From Nymphaea colorata (taxonomy: Eukaryota; Streptophyta; Magnoliopsida; Nymphaeales; Nymphaeaceae), in contig NC_045139.1 in assembly GCF_008831285.2 (NCBI RefSeq), forward strand, positions 32,771,706 through 32,835,705: DNA of 64,000 bases. Reading direction: 5' to 3'. The position numbers and the translations under genes are program-made. Under the pieces are notes generated by a model. That model did not search any database, was not told where the DNA came from, and worked only from the letters and a program-made list of their open reading frames with translations. Positions 25,230 through 47,000 of this stretch are shown here, piece after piece. Numbering within the stretch: position 1 is the stretch's first letter; the number at the start of each line of letters is the position of its first letter.

Positions 25230-26921
25230 TTAAGTAGAGATACGATGAATCTCATCTCTTGTTACCATATGCAGTAGATTGTTGATGGCAATATCAAAAG
25301 CATCCTGAAACTTCAGCAACTTTGAATCAGAACCAGCATAAATGATCCGAGGCATGAGCTCGAAGATGATGTATCTTCTCATCTCTCTTCTTTCTTCAAC
25401 CGGTACCTTGCTAAGCACATCCAGGACATTCACTTTCCCCTGCTTCACTTGTTGTTGATCTATGTAGACCGAGTAGCGCCTGCCTTCCTCCGGCAAGTGC
25501 CATGGATACTGGTAGAATGCTGTGAAAGGATCAAATACAACTGGGATGCAACCATAGACAAGTGAATCAAAGAAGGATTTCCTGGTTGGGCTATCTCCAG
25601 GAGGCTGCAAGCAGAACTCAGAGTCCATGAAGAGCTTGATCACTGTCGCAGGGTTCACGCAGTCACCTGCTTTGCAATCAAGATAAGTGCAAAGACTTGA
25701 GTTCTTCACGCATTCCTGAATCAAGATTGATCTAACGTTGGTCTTCATTTTCGGCCGTCCACCGGCAGCGAAACTAATGAAAGTTGTCCTGTTGGAGCTG
25801 GATAGCTTGGATTGCAGATTGGTGATGTCCTCATCTGAATTGGGGTGGAAGTTTGTAGGGTAAGGAATCCCTACATCATTCATCTGCCAAGGTTGGCGTT
25901 CTATCATTAGTTTAATTGGGTTCTGCATCTGATCTAACTCTAAAAAATTTGAGCCCCACTCCCCATTGCTTCTCCTCAAGTCATATGAGATGGTACCCAA
26001 TGCAAGGAAATGATCCCTCCCTTGCTTTCTCACCCATGAGCTCTTGGTCTTGATCCATTCTACAAGCTCCAGACCAAGTTGGTCCTTGGCACTGACTGTG
26101 GCGCCATTGAAATTCATCTTCAACACATTCAATCCTCCATAGAATGGAACATAGAAAAGGGAGGCTTCTTCTTCTTTGAAAACCCGGCAACGATGATTCT
26201 TGATTCGAGAATGGAAGATTGACTCGAGCGAGAATTGATTCGTCGAGTACCAATTTGGACCCAGTTCATGGACAGCTCTTCCCATGCCCTGGTTGGTGAG
26301 GTAGCTACAGAAATTCATCCATGGGAAGATGTCACCACATTTCTCTAGCATTTCTTTGTTGAATTTGGCAGGCAGATCATACACAAATATACCTTTCCCC
26401 TCGCATGCAACATTAGTACAATTTCCTTGGCATGTATTGCTTTGAGCTACATACCTTAGCTTCTGAATTTGCTTCTTTACTTCCCTCTCTGCATAATCTA
26501 CTTCTTCAGCACTTTGATTCCTTGGCGTTGCACTTTCCTGCAACTGCAAGCTGCCCTTTGGATCCGACGGCATGCTTGTCGAATTGGACTCAGCATCTGA
26601 AAGCTTGTAATAGATGTGGTTCTCCTGCATCACCACTGTACCTGGAGCCTTAAGCCTCTCCTTAGCAGTATGTGTTTCTTCTTCAAGATGTGAAGCGTAT
26701 AGAGCCTTTCCATGAAGGTCATGCGCACGGGCTTGCAGGGGATCAAAGCCAGAACCAAGACAGTACGCCTTTAGCCTCGGTGAAGAAAAACATATATGGA
26801 AGGAAGATACTGGTCCAAGAGATGAGGAGACTATGCTTAAAACGACGAGAAGGAGACATACTATAAGAAACCAGAAAGAGATGGTGCACCTTTCCCTTGC
26901 CATTCTTCCACTACCCATCAC
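25230..26921 (-). CDS. GT47 exostosin-family glycosyltransferase (xyloglucan galactosyltransferase-like)
   Basis: Single-exon gene of 563 residues. It resembles the plant MUR3/XLT2-type GT47 family, Golgi type II enzymes that add galactosyl residues to xyloglucan side chains. The exact acceptor cannot be told from sequence. A hydrophobic segment at about residues 14-36, after a short basic N terminus, fits a signal anchor. A variable stem follows. The exostosin domain runs from about residue 174 (GKGIFVYDLPAKFN) to about 520. It includes FHSRIKNHRCRV, ASLFYVPFYGG, the nucleotide-sugar region FCLQPPGDSPTRKSFFDSL at about 430-450, and CIPVVFDPFTAFYQYPWHLP. Several N-glycosylation sequons are present. 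Length and lack of introns are normal for the family. The leader just upstream is a (GA)n tract on the coding strand. Confidence 0.93.
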   Translation of the reverse strand: MMGSGRMARERCTISFWFLIVCLLLVVLSIVSSSLGPVSSFHICFSSPRLKAYCLGSGFDPLQARAHDLHGKALYASHLEEETHTAKERLKAPGTVVMQENHIYYKLSDAESNSTSMPSDPKGSLQLQESATPRNQSAEEVDYAEREVKKQIQKLRYVAQSNTCQGNCTNVACEGKGIFVYDLPAKFNKEMLEKCGDIFPWMNFCSYLTNQGMGRAVHELGPNWYSTNQFSLESIFHSRIKNHRCRVFKEEEASLFYVPFYGGLNVLKMNFNGATVSAKDQLGLELVEWIKTKSSWVRKQGRDHFLALGTISYDLRRSNGEWGSNFLELDQMQNPIKLMIERQPWQMNDVGIPYPTNFHPNSDEDITNLQSKLSSSNRTTFISFAAGGRPKMKTNVRSILIQECVKNSSLCTYLDCKAGDCVNPATVIKLFMDSEFCLQPPGDSPTRKSFFDSLVYGCIPVVFDPFTAFYQYPWHLPEEGRRYSVYIDQQQVKQGKVNVLDVLSKVPVEERREMRRYIIFELMPRIIYAGSDSKLLKFQDAFDIAINNLLHMVTRDEIHRIST

Positions 26922-26938
26922 TCTTCATTAATGGCAGC

Positions 26939-26939
<1 letters not shown>

Positions 26940-26972
<33 letters not shown>

Positions 26973-26979
26973 TTCTCTC
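26940..26979. repeat. (CT)n-rich tract in GT47 5' leader
   Basis: CT run interrupted by TTT, about 20 bases upstream of the GT47 start codon; it reads GA-rich in the transcript. GA-rich leaders are common in plant genes. Confidence 0.8.
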
Positions 26980-29900
26980 GTTGACAAACCGTTCTGTATA
27001 TGGTTACAAGCAAACATTCTGAACCTGAGATGGCTATTTATGATAGTCGAACAAATAAATGGTAGTTTATGACCGAGTCTGGTTGCTCTGCTCTTCAACA
27101 ATGGCGGCCTGGATCTGTGGGATCCACACTGATACAGCCAACAATATTCCGGTTTACATGGACTTTATGAGTCTTCATGAGGCAATCCATGCGCGATACA
27201 CGCCGTTGAGAGGAAGATTAATCGCCTCCCTCATCATCATATAGCAGTAAGCATCTCTCTTATGACTTCTGCAACGCCCAAATTGGAAAAACTTTCGGTT
27301 TTGGCTGACCACTTTGGCCTCTTATTTGCGGGAAGGTCGACACTTTTTATGTCAAAGACGAAGCAGGACCTACCTCTTCGTTAACATTCGTCGGCAGAGA
27401 ACTAAAAACAGGTCAACTGGAACCTTTTTGACGTTTCGTTTGGGATGTTGCTGGTTTGCGCAGTGAAGGTGAAGTCCTCAGGATCAATTGGAAGGCACGT
27501 TCACATGGATGGACTCAATACGTGATACGGCGGAGTCATAAAATTTTTGTTTAAGGGGCGAAACTTTTTAAGAGGCGCCAATATATAAATGAGAAAAATT
27601 GTTCAAAGATATTAATATAAAAATCATAAATTTTCATGTACTTTCCATTTTCAGCTTCTCGCTTACTTTCCACGTACATGCTGTTTTCCAAATCTCACGG
27701 CGATCCATGCTAATCGTTCCTTTCCCCGCGTCTTCCATGTATGCAATATAGAAGAACCAGAAGCAAGGGGCGAGGCCCCCCAGTGAAACTCAAAGTATTA
27801 TCTTTTTGAGGTTGTGTGAAGGAACAACTTTCCACCCATTTCTTGTAAATAATTATCCGTGAGCTTCCTAAATTTTTGGGCACTCCACATTTATTTTGCC
27901 AATCAATGTGGGAAGCAACAGGGCTCGATGTAGTAAGAAAGGTGAGCGTGGATGGTGTCCGGCGGCCTCACCAGAAATTCCAGCCTGAAAGAGAACCTGA
28001 AGGTTTTCCCAGCATGCCATGGACGGAGCTCCGGTGATTGTGAACGGCTGCAAGGTGGAGATCAACTGTCGGGAAGAAGACTTCTTTCTGAGGTCCTGTT
28101 AAAGCAAAAGAGAGGGAGAGATGGCTTTCTATAAGACCCCCTTGTATGGGAATGAGTTGTTGGTAGATTTCTGATTCTGATGAGATGGGTCAGGTGGCGG
28201 AGTCTAATACTGTACATGGCTTCACCAAAACAATTGACAGAATTAAACAAGTCTGTCAATTCAAGTAAAAAGAAATCGGTTATGTACTAATTATGTGGCT
28301 CTTAGTGGTTTTTTTTTTTCATTTGAATCTGCATGAACAAGCTAACTCAGGTTAACACTATTCACTCTCCTTTTTCCTTCGGCGTGGGAATCATCTTCTT
28401 TATCAAGATCCATTTATCAGCCAGGACACAAAGTGAACAAACATTTTGGTAGGGAGATCAGCTTGATAACCTTGAATGGCATCGTCTTCTTGTTTCTCTG
28501 ATGTCCTCGTAGCTCTTCTCGTTTAACCATTTTGATGATGCGCAACATATATTCCACGATCCAATCCCATACCTCAAGCACATTGTTTGTTTGCTAGCCC
28601 CATCTGCAAGCCAGTTATAGTCCATCATTTGATATCTTCTTATATTTACAGTACTAAGCTTGATGCTTCTTTTTTACTTAAATTATTCAGTGACCTTGCT
28701 TGCTAAAATATTATCAAAACCAATAGTTTCTGAAAAGTCGTGTAAGATAGAGAATTCGCTCTCCCAAGAAGCATGTCTTCTAGTTCCAGTTCATCTAATC
28801 GTGATTTACCTGTAACACGTACCCCTTTGCTCTTATAACCATGTAGCCAAAAGATGGTAACTGGTAGTAGCCATGGCAACTGAGATCAGCCATTGTTGAT
28901 CCATCCTAGACTTCGTAAGCACATTCCTGTCTCCATCCTCATCTCCATCTCTATACCACTTTCCAAACAGACAGGTAAGCATATGCAGGATGCTCAATTC
29001 CTGCTTTATAACGGCTTTTTAGTGTTGTGAGAGGAGAGAAACAAAGTGTGTGCATGAACACAAAAGCTTTGCTTTGCTCTAAATATAAGAAAAAGGTAGT
29101 TGCATTAATAAATGGGAGATTTATATTCATATCGTTGTGTGTAATATGCAAAGAACATAGTGATATGTGCATATAGAAAACATACAACTTGGCGCAGATC
29201 AGGAAAGGCGAAAAAATTCTTGTAGTGGCATTCAAGATATGTGCATATAGAAAACATAAAACTTGGTGTTATGAAGGATTAATAGCTATTCCAGGACCAT
29301 GTAGATGTACAAATTGCAGCACTTCCCAGCATACCAAAAGTACCTGGTTGAAAAGATAATTCATGGGTAGTCCGACGACTGCCACACCTTGGTTGCATTC
29401 CGCCAGGTCTGAACCACAAATGCAGCTTCCAAAAAATATGCTGAGCAAGTCGATCATTTATGAACATAGGGGGAAAAAATAATTAGTCTATTTGCTATCC
29501 GAATCCAGTGTAAGATAGCCTAGAAAATATCGCTTTATGGTAGCCTAGATAATAATATCCTTAAACCTCAAAGTTGACACATCCAAAAGCAATGACAAAA
29601 CATAAACAAATTTAAATAAATTGAACAGGGGCAGTAGAAACTGCAGTTCATTGAAGAGTCTCATTACAAAACTGTTTTGGCAGTAGACCATCAACTGTTT
29701 CTGCGGATACAAAACTGCCAACAACAAATAGGAAAAAAGTCTCATCACAAAACTGCCAAACAACAAATGGAAGAAAAATCTCATTACACGGAGGGAACTG
29801 AATTAATTTTATTAAGATAAGCAAGCGTAAAATAAGACCTATAATCTACTTATTAGGCAATCTGGAATGGCATTATTCTTTCCCCACCAGATGTGAATCC

Positions 29901-29994
29901 AGCTTCACCAAAGCAGGACAATAGGACGACCTTCTAAATTGTGATGTCTGGGGCTACCCATTCACATAAGAGGAAGACCATGTCATAAAATGAA
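26980..29994. other. Spacer between GT47 5' side and MDAR 3' side
   Basis: No gene I can support in about 3 kb. It should hold the GT47 promoter and the MDAR 3'UTR. A short imperfect direct repeat (GATATGTGCATATAGAAAAC) lies at about 29161-29193 and 29236-29270. A small minus-strand open frame with several cysteines lies at 29269-29457; I do not recognise it. The words GAAACTTTTTAAGAGGCGCC near 27560 resemble a stretch near 21195 and may mark an old mobile-element remnant. Confidence 0.5.
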
Positions 29995-40433
<10,439 letters not shown>

Positions 40434-41867
40434 GGCGCCGGAAGTGCTTACATAAGAGGGACGGCTTCAGTAGACAGCGAAGGGCTACAGAGAGAGCCGT
40501 TGGCCTCTAATCGTCGGTTCCCGGAGCGAAGGGTCGTCTTCCCACCCTTGCCTTCTTTCTTCCGAAGAGATGGGAACCCAACCCATGTGTACCTGTACCA
40601 CCCGAGTCCTGCTGAGTTCTCAACTGCCCTGTAGATCGATCAAAATGGATCTGAATTTCGAAACTGATCGATGGAATGAAAAACAAACGGCGCACCGAAT
40701 GATCAAATTAGTTGCTTTTATTTGATCTACTTTATTACTTCAATATTTGTTGGTCGTGCGTTAATCTTATAAACCGTTCTCTTTTTAAACACAAAATACT
40801 TGAAAAAACTATCAAAAAGTCATTTCCATGTATTGATTTATAAATTACTTTTAGGTTAATCCCAATTGAATTGCGACGGGTTGATTTGATTCCTTAACAA
40901 CTGAAGATGTAGTGATATAACATTTTTATACAACGAGTATTTCATAATAAAGTTATGATATTGTCATAAGCATCTAACATAAAAATTGGTTAAACTCATT
41001 AAATATTTTGAAAAATGTTCCATGAATGTGCTATGAAATACATGAAATAGCAACACACTCTTACATATCCCAAACAAGACAACCGTTAAGTCTTATCTTA
41101 AAATCGAGAGGGACACTTGTACAAGTGTTCAAAAAATTTACTTTAAGTTTGAGGTAGATTCACGAAATACTCGAAGTTACTAAACAATACCATTGAAGCT
41201 TTTTATTATTCAAAGTTTTGCTTTCGAAATATATTGCATATTTGGCCAATCATTGTATTTCTTATATATATATAATATAATATAATATAATTACAAACAA
41301 GAGAGAAAATATGGTGTTTACTTTGAGGCTTTTGTTTGTGAAGAGAATATGTATTTTCGAGACTATGTACTGTGCCTGAATCGTTAAATGTAATGAGTTG
41401 GGATTTAATAATAGACCATTAGTCTTTTTAGAATGCAAGCTTGGCTTGGGAAGTTATTCATGGAATCCGGTTCATTATTGCTGCTGTGATCACGTCTCAT
41501 GAAAGTCATGGGCCTTCTGCGTATCTATTTTGATGTGCAAACATGGTTATATATAAAGTTTTTTTAAGGGAAACGTAAATTTACATTATTATATGAATGT
41601 CATCCAATCAATTTAACGTTGTCTCAAAACTAGGGCGTAAACGTAACGCTAACGAGGAGCACGCGGACTCCTCGCGAGGCTGCCGTCATCTGAAATGTCG
41701 CCGCCGGGGAAATATTTCAACGATCAGAAGAATTTCCCGCTTCTAATTGCCTCCAATATGGTTTTGAATCACGAGCCATAAGGTCGGAAACTTCCCAAAA
41801 TCAAATCTATTTCTTCCTCCGCCCGCCTCCTCTCTCTCTCTCTCTATCTCACTCGATCGCCTGGTCG
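40434..41867. other. Divergent intergenic region between MDAR and TRAIP
   Basis: About 1.4 kb separate the start codons of two divergently read genes, so both promoters lie here. The MDAR-proximal part (40434-40620) is GC-richer, leader-like sequence. The middle (40700-41600) is AT-rich without features. The TRAIP-proximal part (41630-41867) is GC-rich, with an E2F-type site and a CT-rich leader (TCTCTCTCTCTC near 41832). Confidence 0.6.
41733..41740 (+). promoter_or_regulatory. E2F-type site upstream of TRAIP
   Basis: TTTCCCGC, an exact match to the plant E2F consensus TTTSSCGC, lies about 128 bp upstream of the TRAIP start codon in a short GC-rich region. E2F sites are typical of S-phase genes, which fits a replication-linked ligase. 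One 8-bp match can occur by chance. Confidence 0.45.
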
Positions 41868-43971
41868 ATGGAACTCGATCATTCGAAGGCGAGCAACGGA
41901 TTCGCCAAGTCAATCTGCACCATCTGCTTTCAGGAACTCAACCCCATTATCGAAGATATTCAATCCATTTCCATTTGCGGTCATGTCTTCCACGAGTTCT
42001 GGTATATTGTCTACTCTCATTTTTTTTTTTCTATATTTCTACCCATCAAAGATTTATGATGCGTTTGTTTGTTCATCTAAAAGCTTGCAGCAATTACTCG
42101 AGTCTTTGCCGGAGGCGAAGAAGAAACCCTGCCCAATGTGCAACCAGAAATTCTCGCTGAAGCATATCTCCCGCCTTTACTTGCAGTGGGTCGACGACCC
42201 GCTGAAAGCGTCTGCGATAACGAAATCTCCCCTGTGTGGTTCAATCAGGGACAGCGCTCGGGTATGCTTCCGCTCGTTCTTGATACCCTCTTCGTGAAAT
42301 CATACTGAGTGCCTCTTTTTTTTTTAATCTCTGTTCCTGATTCAAGTTGTCACGAGGGGAGTTGGTGACGCTAGAGGAGAAGCTTTCCTTTGTGGATCAG
42401 GCATTAGAGCAGCAACAGCAGCATCTTAGGGAGTTGAAGGAGGAGGTACTCCTATTTTCCTTTCATATAACGCGAACTATTGCTTCTGAATGAATGATTG
42501 AATGTTCAAAAAACATTTCATCGTCTAGAATTGTTTGCATAATCCATTCACATGAAGAGTTTCTGAAACCACTTGCTGTTCTGTAGTTATCCCTTGCCAA
42601 AGATTTGGCAGGAAGAGAAGTGGCACTTAAGATGGAGGCTGTAACGGAGAATTCTATATTTCAGCAGATGCTCAATGAAAAGATGGAGGTGATTGGTCAT
42701 TCATGTATTTTGTATAGTTGTAAAAGATGATATTGCTTGGTTCTTTTGCAATCCCAGTTGCAAGTTGCTGCAACTAGGAGTTAGGACCTAACTGTTGTTC
42801 GTTATACGTAGCAGGAACTAGAACAGTCGAAGGCAGAGCGTTCCAAACTGCAAAAGAGCATTTTGGCACTAGAAAAAGAGCTTGCGGCAAACAAATTGTA
42901 TGGGCATTTCTGTTTTGTGGAGTAGAAACCGTCCAATGCACATGTAGTTTATTTACACAGTTGCTTCATGTCTTCCTTGCAAACACAGGGTATCGAATTT
43001 GATTATAGATGAAGAAGAGATTTCGAGGTTAGCATATGCTAACCATGAAGGGTATAGCAAATGTTTTGTAGATTCGCTGAGGAAGTCTTTGATCCTCCGC
43101 AATAGGTAAAAATCTGGGTCGTTTCTGCTTTTCAAATTTTAGCTTTTTGGGTTCCTAAGTCACACGGGTACGTGTGGTCTGTCCATGTACCCGTGTCGGT
43201 ACTAGGGTATGGCTGTATTTTAAAAGTTAAAACTTAAAACATAAAAATTAAATATTCAAACTTAATTTGTTCTTTAATTATGATTTTTCCCTTCTGTTGT
43301 GTTTCCTTTCCACCAAGTCTATATTTTCCTATCATTTTTCTTTAATTTTGACAACTTTTGTGGATTATTATATACACAATATGTATACAACTTTGAGAAT
43401 TTGTGGAATTTTCAAATTTTAGCTTTTTACAGTCATTTGTTTTTCCTAGAATGATTTCTATATTTGATGCCATGACGCTATGTGCTATCTGTGATGCTCT
43501 TAGCTTGATGGATGCATATTGAAACTGCAATTGCGGCATGTTGTTTGGATGACCTTTGGTTGCGATCATCGAACAATCCGTAGAACGATAATGTTTTTAT
43601 ATTCAGCACTGGAAAATGAATTTAGATCAAAGCTTTATTCCTTTGCTTTTTCTCATTTAGCTGTAGAACTGAAATGTAAGTCAAAGCTTTTATACTTGTT
43701 CAACTTTGGATCCTGATATCCCTGTGACAGAGCATTTTATAACAGGGAGGGAAGATGCATTGACTAAACCAAGGACCTTGGAATTAAATGAGTCACGTGT
43801 GTTATCATTAACCAATATTTGATTAACATATGCTACAGATATAGGAATAATAAGGTCTAACTAAAGATTGGAGAAGCTATCTTTTAGAAGTGTTAGGTGG
43901 AACCTAATTGATTAGTACAAAGATAAGAGAACAGATCTAGTAACTTGCAATACTAAATGCTATATGTGTAT

Positions 43972-44048
<77 letters not shown>

Positions 44049-47000
44049 CACACACACACACACTGACACACATGTAGAGTAAAAAAAAATAAGGCACGAT
44101 CTAGATGGTTGACGAAACTATGCTTAGGTGGGACTTGGAACACAAGCGGTTCCCCCTCCAACATAAACGTATAAACTGCAATACTATTTGTAAAAGACAG
44201 TAACAAAATTAAAAACATCCTTCAATAAAAATTCCATAGTGATAAACTTATAACTTATAAGTTATAACAATAAAAAAATCAACGTGCATGATACTACAAC
44301 TGTACAAACACGTTAAACATTTCATAACACGATAATAAGCATAATTAAAAGTCCAGAAAATCAAATTTGATGAATAATTTTAAAAATGTACAAGTTATAC
44401 AACATGAGAAAACTATCAAGTAAATATCAGTGATTTTCTATGTTATAAAGCACATAAAATTTTTCCATTTCCTACATACCAATGCCCAAGCCTCTAATTT
44501 TCACTTCTAAGACTAAAATATTAAACATAATCTAAATACTCATCTAACTAGAAAAAGAGGAAACATAAATCTGCAATATAAGATTGTCTTATATTATAAA
44601 AATATTAAGAACATAATATAGATACATGTAAAGCAGCGTTAAAGACCTAATGACACTCAAATATTCAAACCATAATAGTGCATCAATTTTAATTGTAACT
44701 ATAACTTCATGCACACACATACGGACACATGCTAATTTTAATGCAAAATCCTATGTAATAATAAAAAAATGAAAGAAACCTGCTGCATAAAAATAGAAGA
44801 ACAGAAAGAAGAAATTATGTTTCAAAAAACAAAAATATAAGAATAAAGAAAAAGGCTGTCAAAGAAAAAATCCTAGGCTATTGAGTGCTTAGGCTTTTTA
44901 GGTATTTCCAAGTAGCAGATTGATGAAGAACAACTGGCCTAGGCAAGCCTCTGACAACATCGTGTTGGAAAGGCAAAATTGAGAACTTTAGGCTTCAGAC
45001 TTCAGCATGGCACCTTGTTGTAGATACACATCTTAAATGTTGCAATAAATGTTGCATGTAACATAGAGCATTTTGCTGTTTAATTTATGTAACATAACTA
45101 TGAAAAATAAAAACAATGTAACACACCCTTGAGACTAACTACATCACATTGGGTGACTTAGGTACCTCCTCTGTATCATGATTCTTGAGTTACTGCATGG
45201 TTGAGAGTATGACTTCCAAGTGAGTGAGAGGATTACTGGACACTGCCTAAAAAAAGCTAGAAGTCCCCCAAATCCCCTACCTTTGGGGTCATGAGCTGTG
45301 TTGCTACTAGGATGGTTGCAGTGCATCATTCAACTTAGGTACTATACTTCACCACTTAAGAGGCAAAAGCATAGAGCATACAGGAATTGAACTAGAGACA
45401 TGCCTCTTCATGCACCTATTTTATAAGCTTTTTCTTCTTCCCTTGCCATTGCCTTGATTTGTTTTTTTTTATTTATTATTATATTTCTTTCTTCTCCATA
45501 TGGTGTGCATGTGTGTCTGCATATGTATATACAAAATACTATCATATATTAGAGTCATCTACTGCTGTTTCTATTATATATTTTATACATGTACATGTAT
45601 ATAACTGTATATGATACAATTGTGTATAGATACAATATAAACTATAAAGTACTTTTCGTGGAGTGTTTTTTAACAAGCAATATTATTTTTCATGTTTTAA
45701 TTGAATATGCTTCTTTTAGTTTATTATAAATTGACTGGTGGATTGTAACATTTGGTGTTCTCAGTTATTAGTTTGCATCATTTTGTTTTTACCGCCTAAA
45801 ATGCTTAGGCATGCCTAGGCTCCACATAGTACTTTTAACAATGTAGGCACTGAGGGTAACTGAAATGATCATTTTTTTCTAATAAAATGATACATGTTGT
45901 AGGTAGTATATGCTTGTTAATTTCATATGCTTATGCAATTCGAGTTTTTTCCTAGAGAGATTTTCTACTACTTATGCTAATTCTTCTTATTATGGTGTAG
46001 ACTTTTTTATTTGTGATATTGAATAAACTTGTGACTTCTTATGTTGCATTATGTATCTAATCATGGGTCTATCAGTTTTCAATGAATTAGTGGTCCGTTT
46101 ATTCTGAGTTGCTTATTATTTGTGAAGTGGACACGTTCAGGAAGTTTGTGCGTAATACTTTCTAGATTCTCAATTGGGCCCTTTCATGCAATTGCGATTT
46201 TGTTTTATTCTTTCCTTCACTCAAACTAGTTTGGAGGGAATACTTGGATCTTAATCTATTGCGAGCAGTGATTAAACCTGTAGAGTCAGCTTCTTGGCCT
46301 TGGGTTTGTACACTTTGGGAAGATATCAAGTCCACGATCTTATATCAAGATTTGAATGTTATAAATGAGAGGTGTGACTATTTGACTTGGCAATGGGGAC
46401 AACTAATCCAAAGTACTAGGACATTTACTGCCCTTAATTTAGTCAATGGATAGGATGGAGTTTGCATCAGTTAGGCTCACTGGATTTTTTGGAGCATATG
46501 GGATGTTTGATGGGTCCTATATATAACCAGTAGTGGCCGGAACTACTGGCTATTATAACACTAGGTAGCCAATGGTATGTGATGAATTGGACTCTGAACT
46601 GATAAATAATAAAATTAAGCATTCTGAGTTAAAATTATTAAAAAAACACTAAGTTGTTTGTACTATTGCAATTTCTCTGTATGAGCACATTATTAAAAAA
46701 AATTATTTTGCAACATATAACATGTATAGTTGAAAATGAAACTATGATGTTCTCAATCAGAGTGGTGGAGAATAACTGCCAGTGTGAAAATCTAATGGCT
46801 GTTTTTCTGAAAAGTTACTTTTTTTTCCTTGTTGAACTAAACAACTTGCATCATGATCCATAACAATGATCACACTTCTAATTATGTTATGCTAATTGTG
46901 GTATAAGGAGCATATTTGTTTAGCCATACATAGGCATACAAAAGTTAGTTTCCGTTAAGTCTTATTGCCAAGACGGACACATGCTGACCCTTAATTTTCA

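Noticed and set aside
26432-26866. Plus-strand open frames within the GT47 region
   Set aside because: Shadows of the single-exon GT47 gene on the other strand.
29269-29467. Cys-containing minus-strand frame upstream of the MDAR 3' end
   Set aside because: Short, no recognisable family, no splice context; kept only as a note in the spacer entry.
42086-42160. Alternative TRAIP acceptor at TTGCAG (42090) with an Arg-rich frame
   Set aside because: That frame loses the RING cysteines. The acceptor at 42083 restores the conserved FCLQQ and CPMC.
43937-44218. Minus-strand frame with alternating VCVCV and IYIYI
   Set aside because: Translation of the compound microsatellite.
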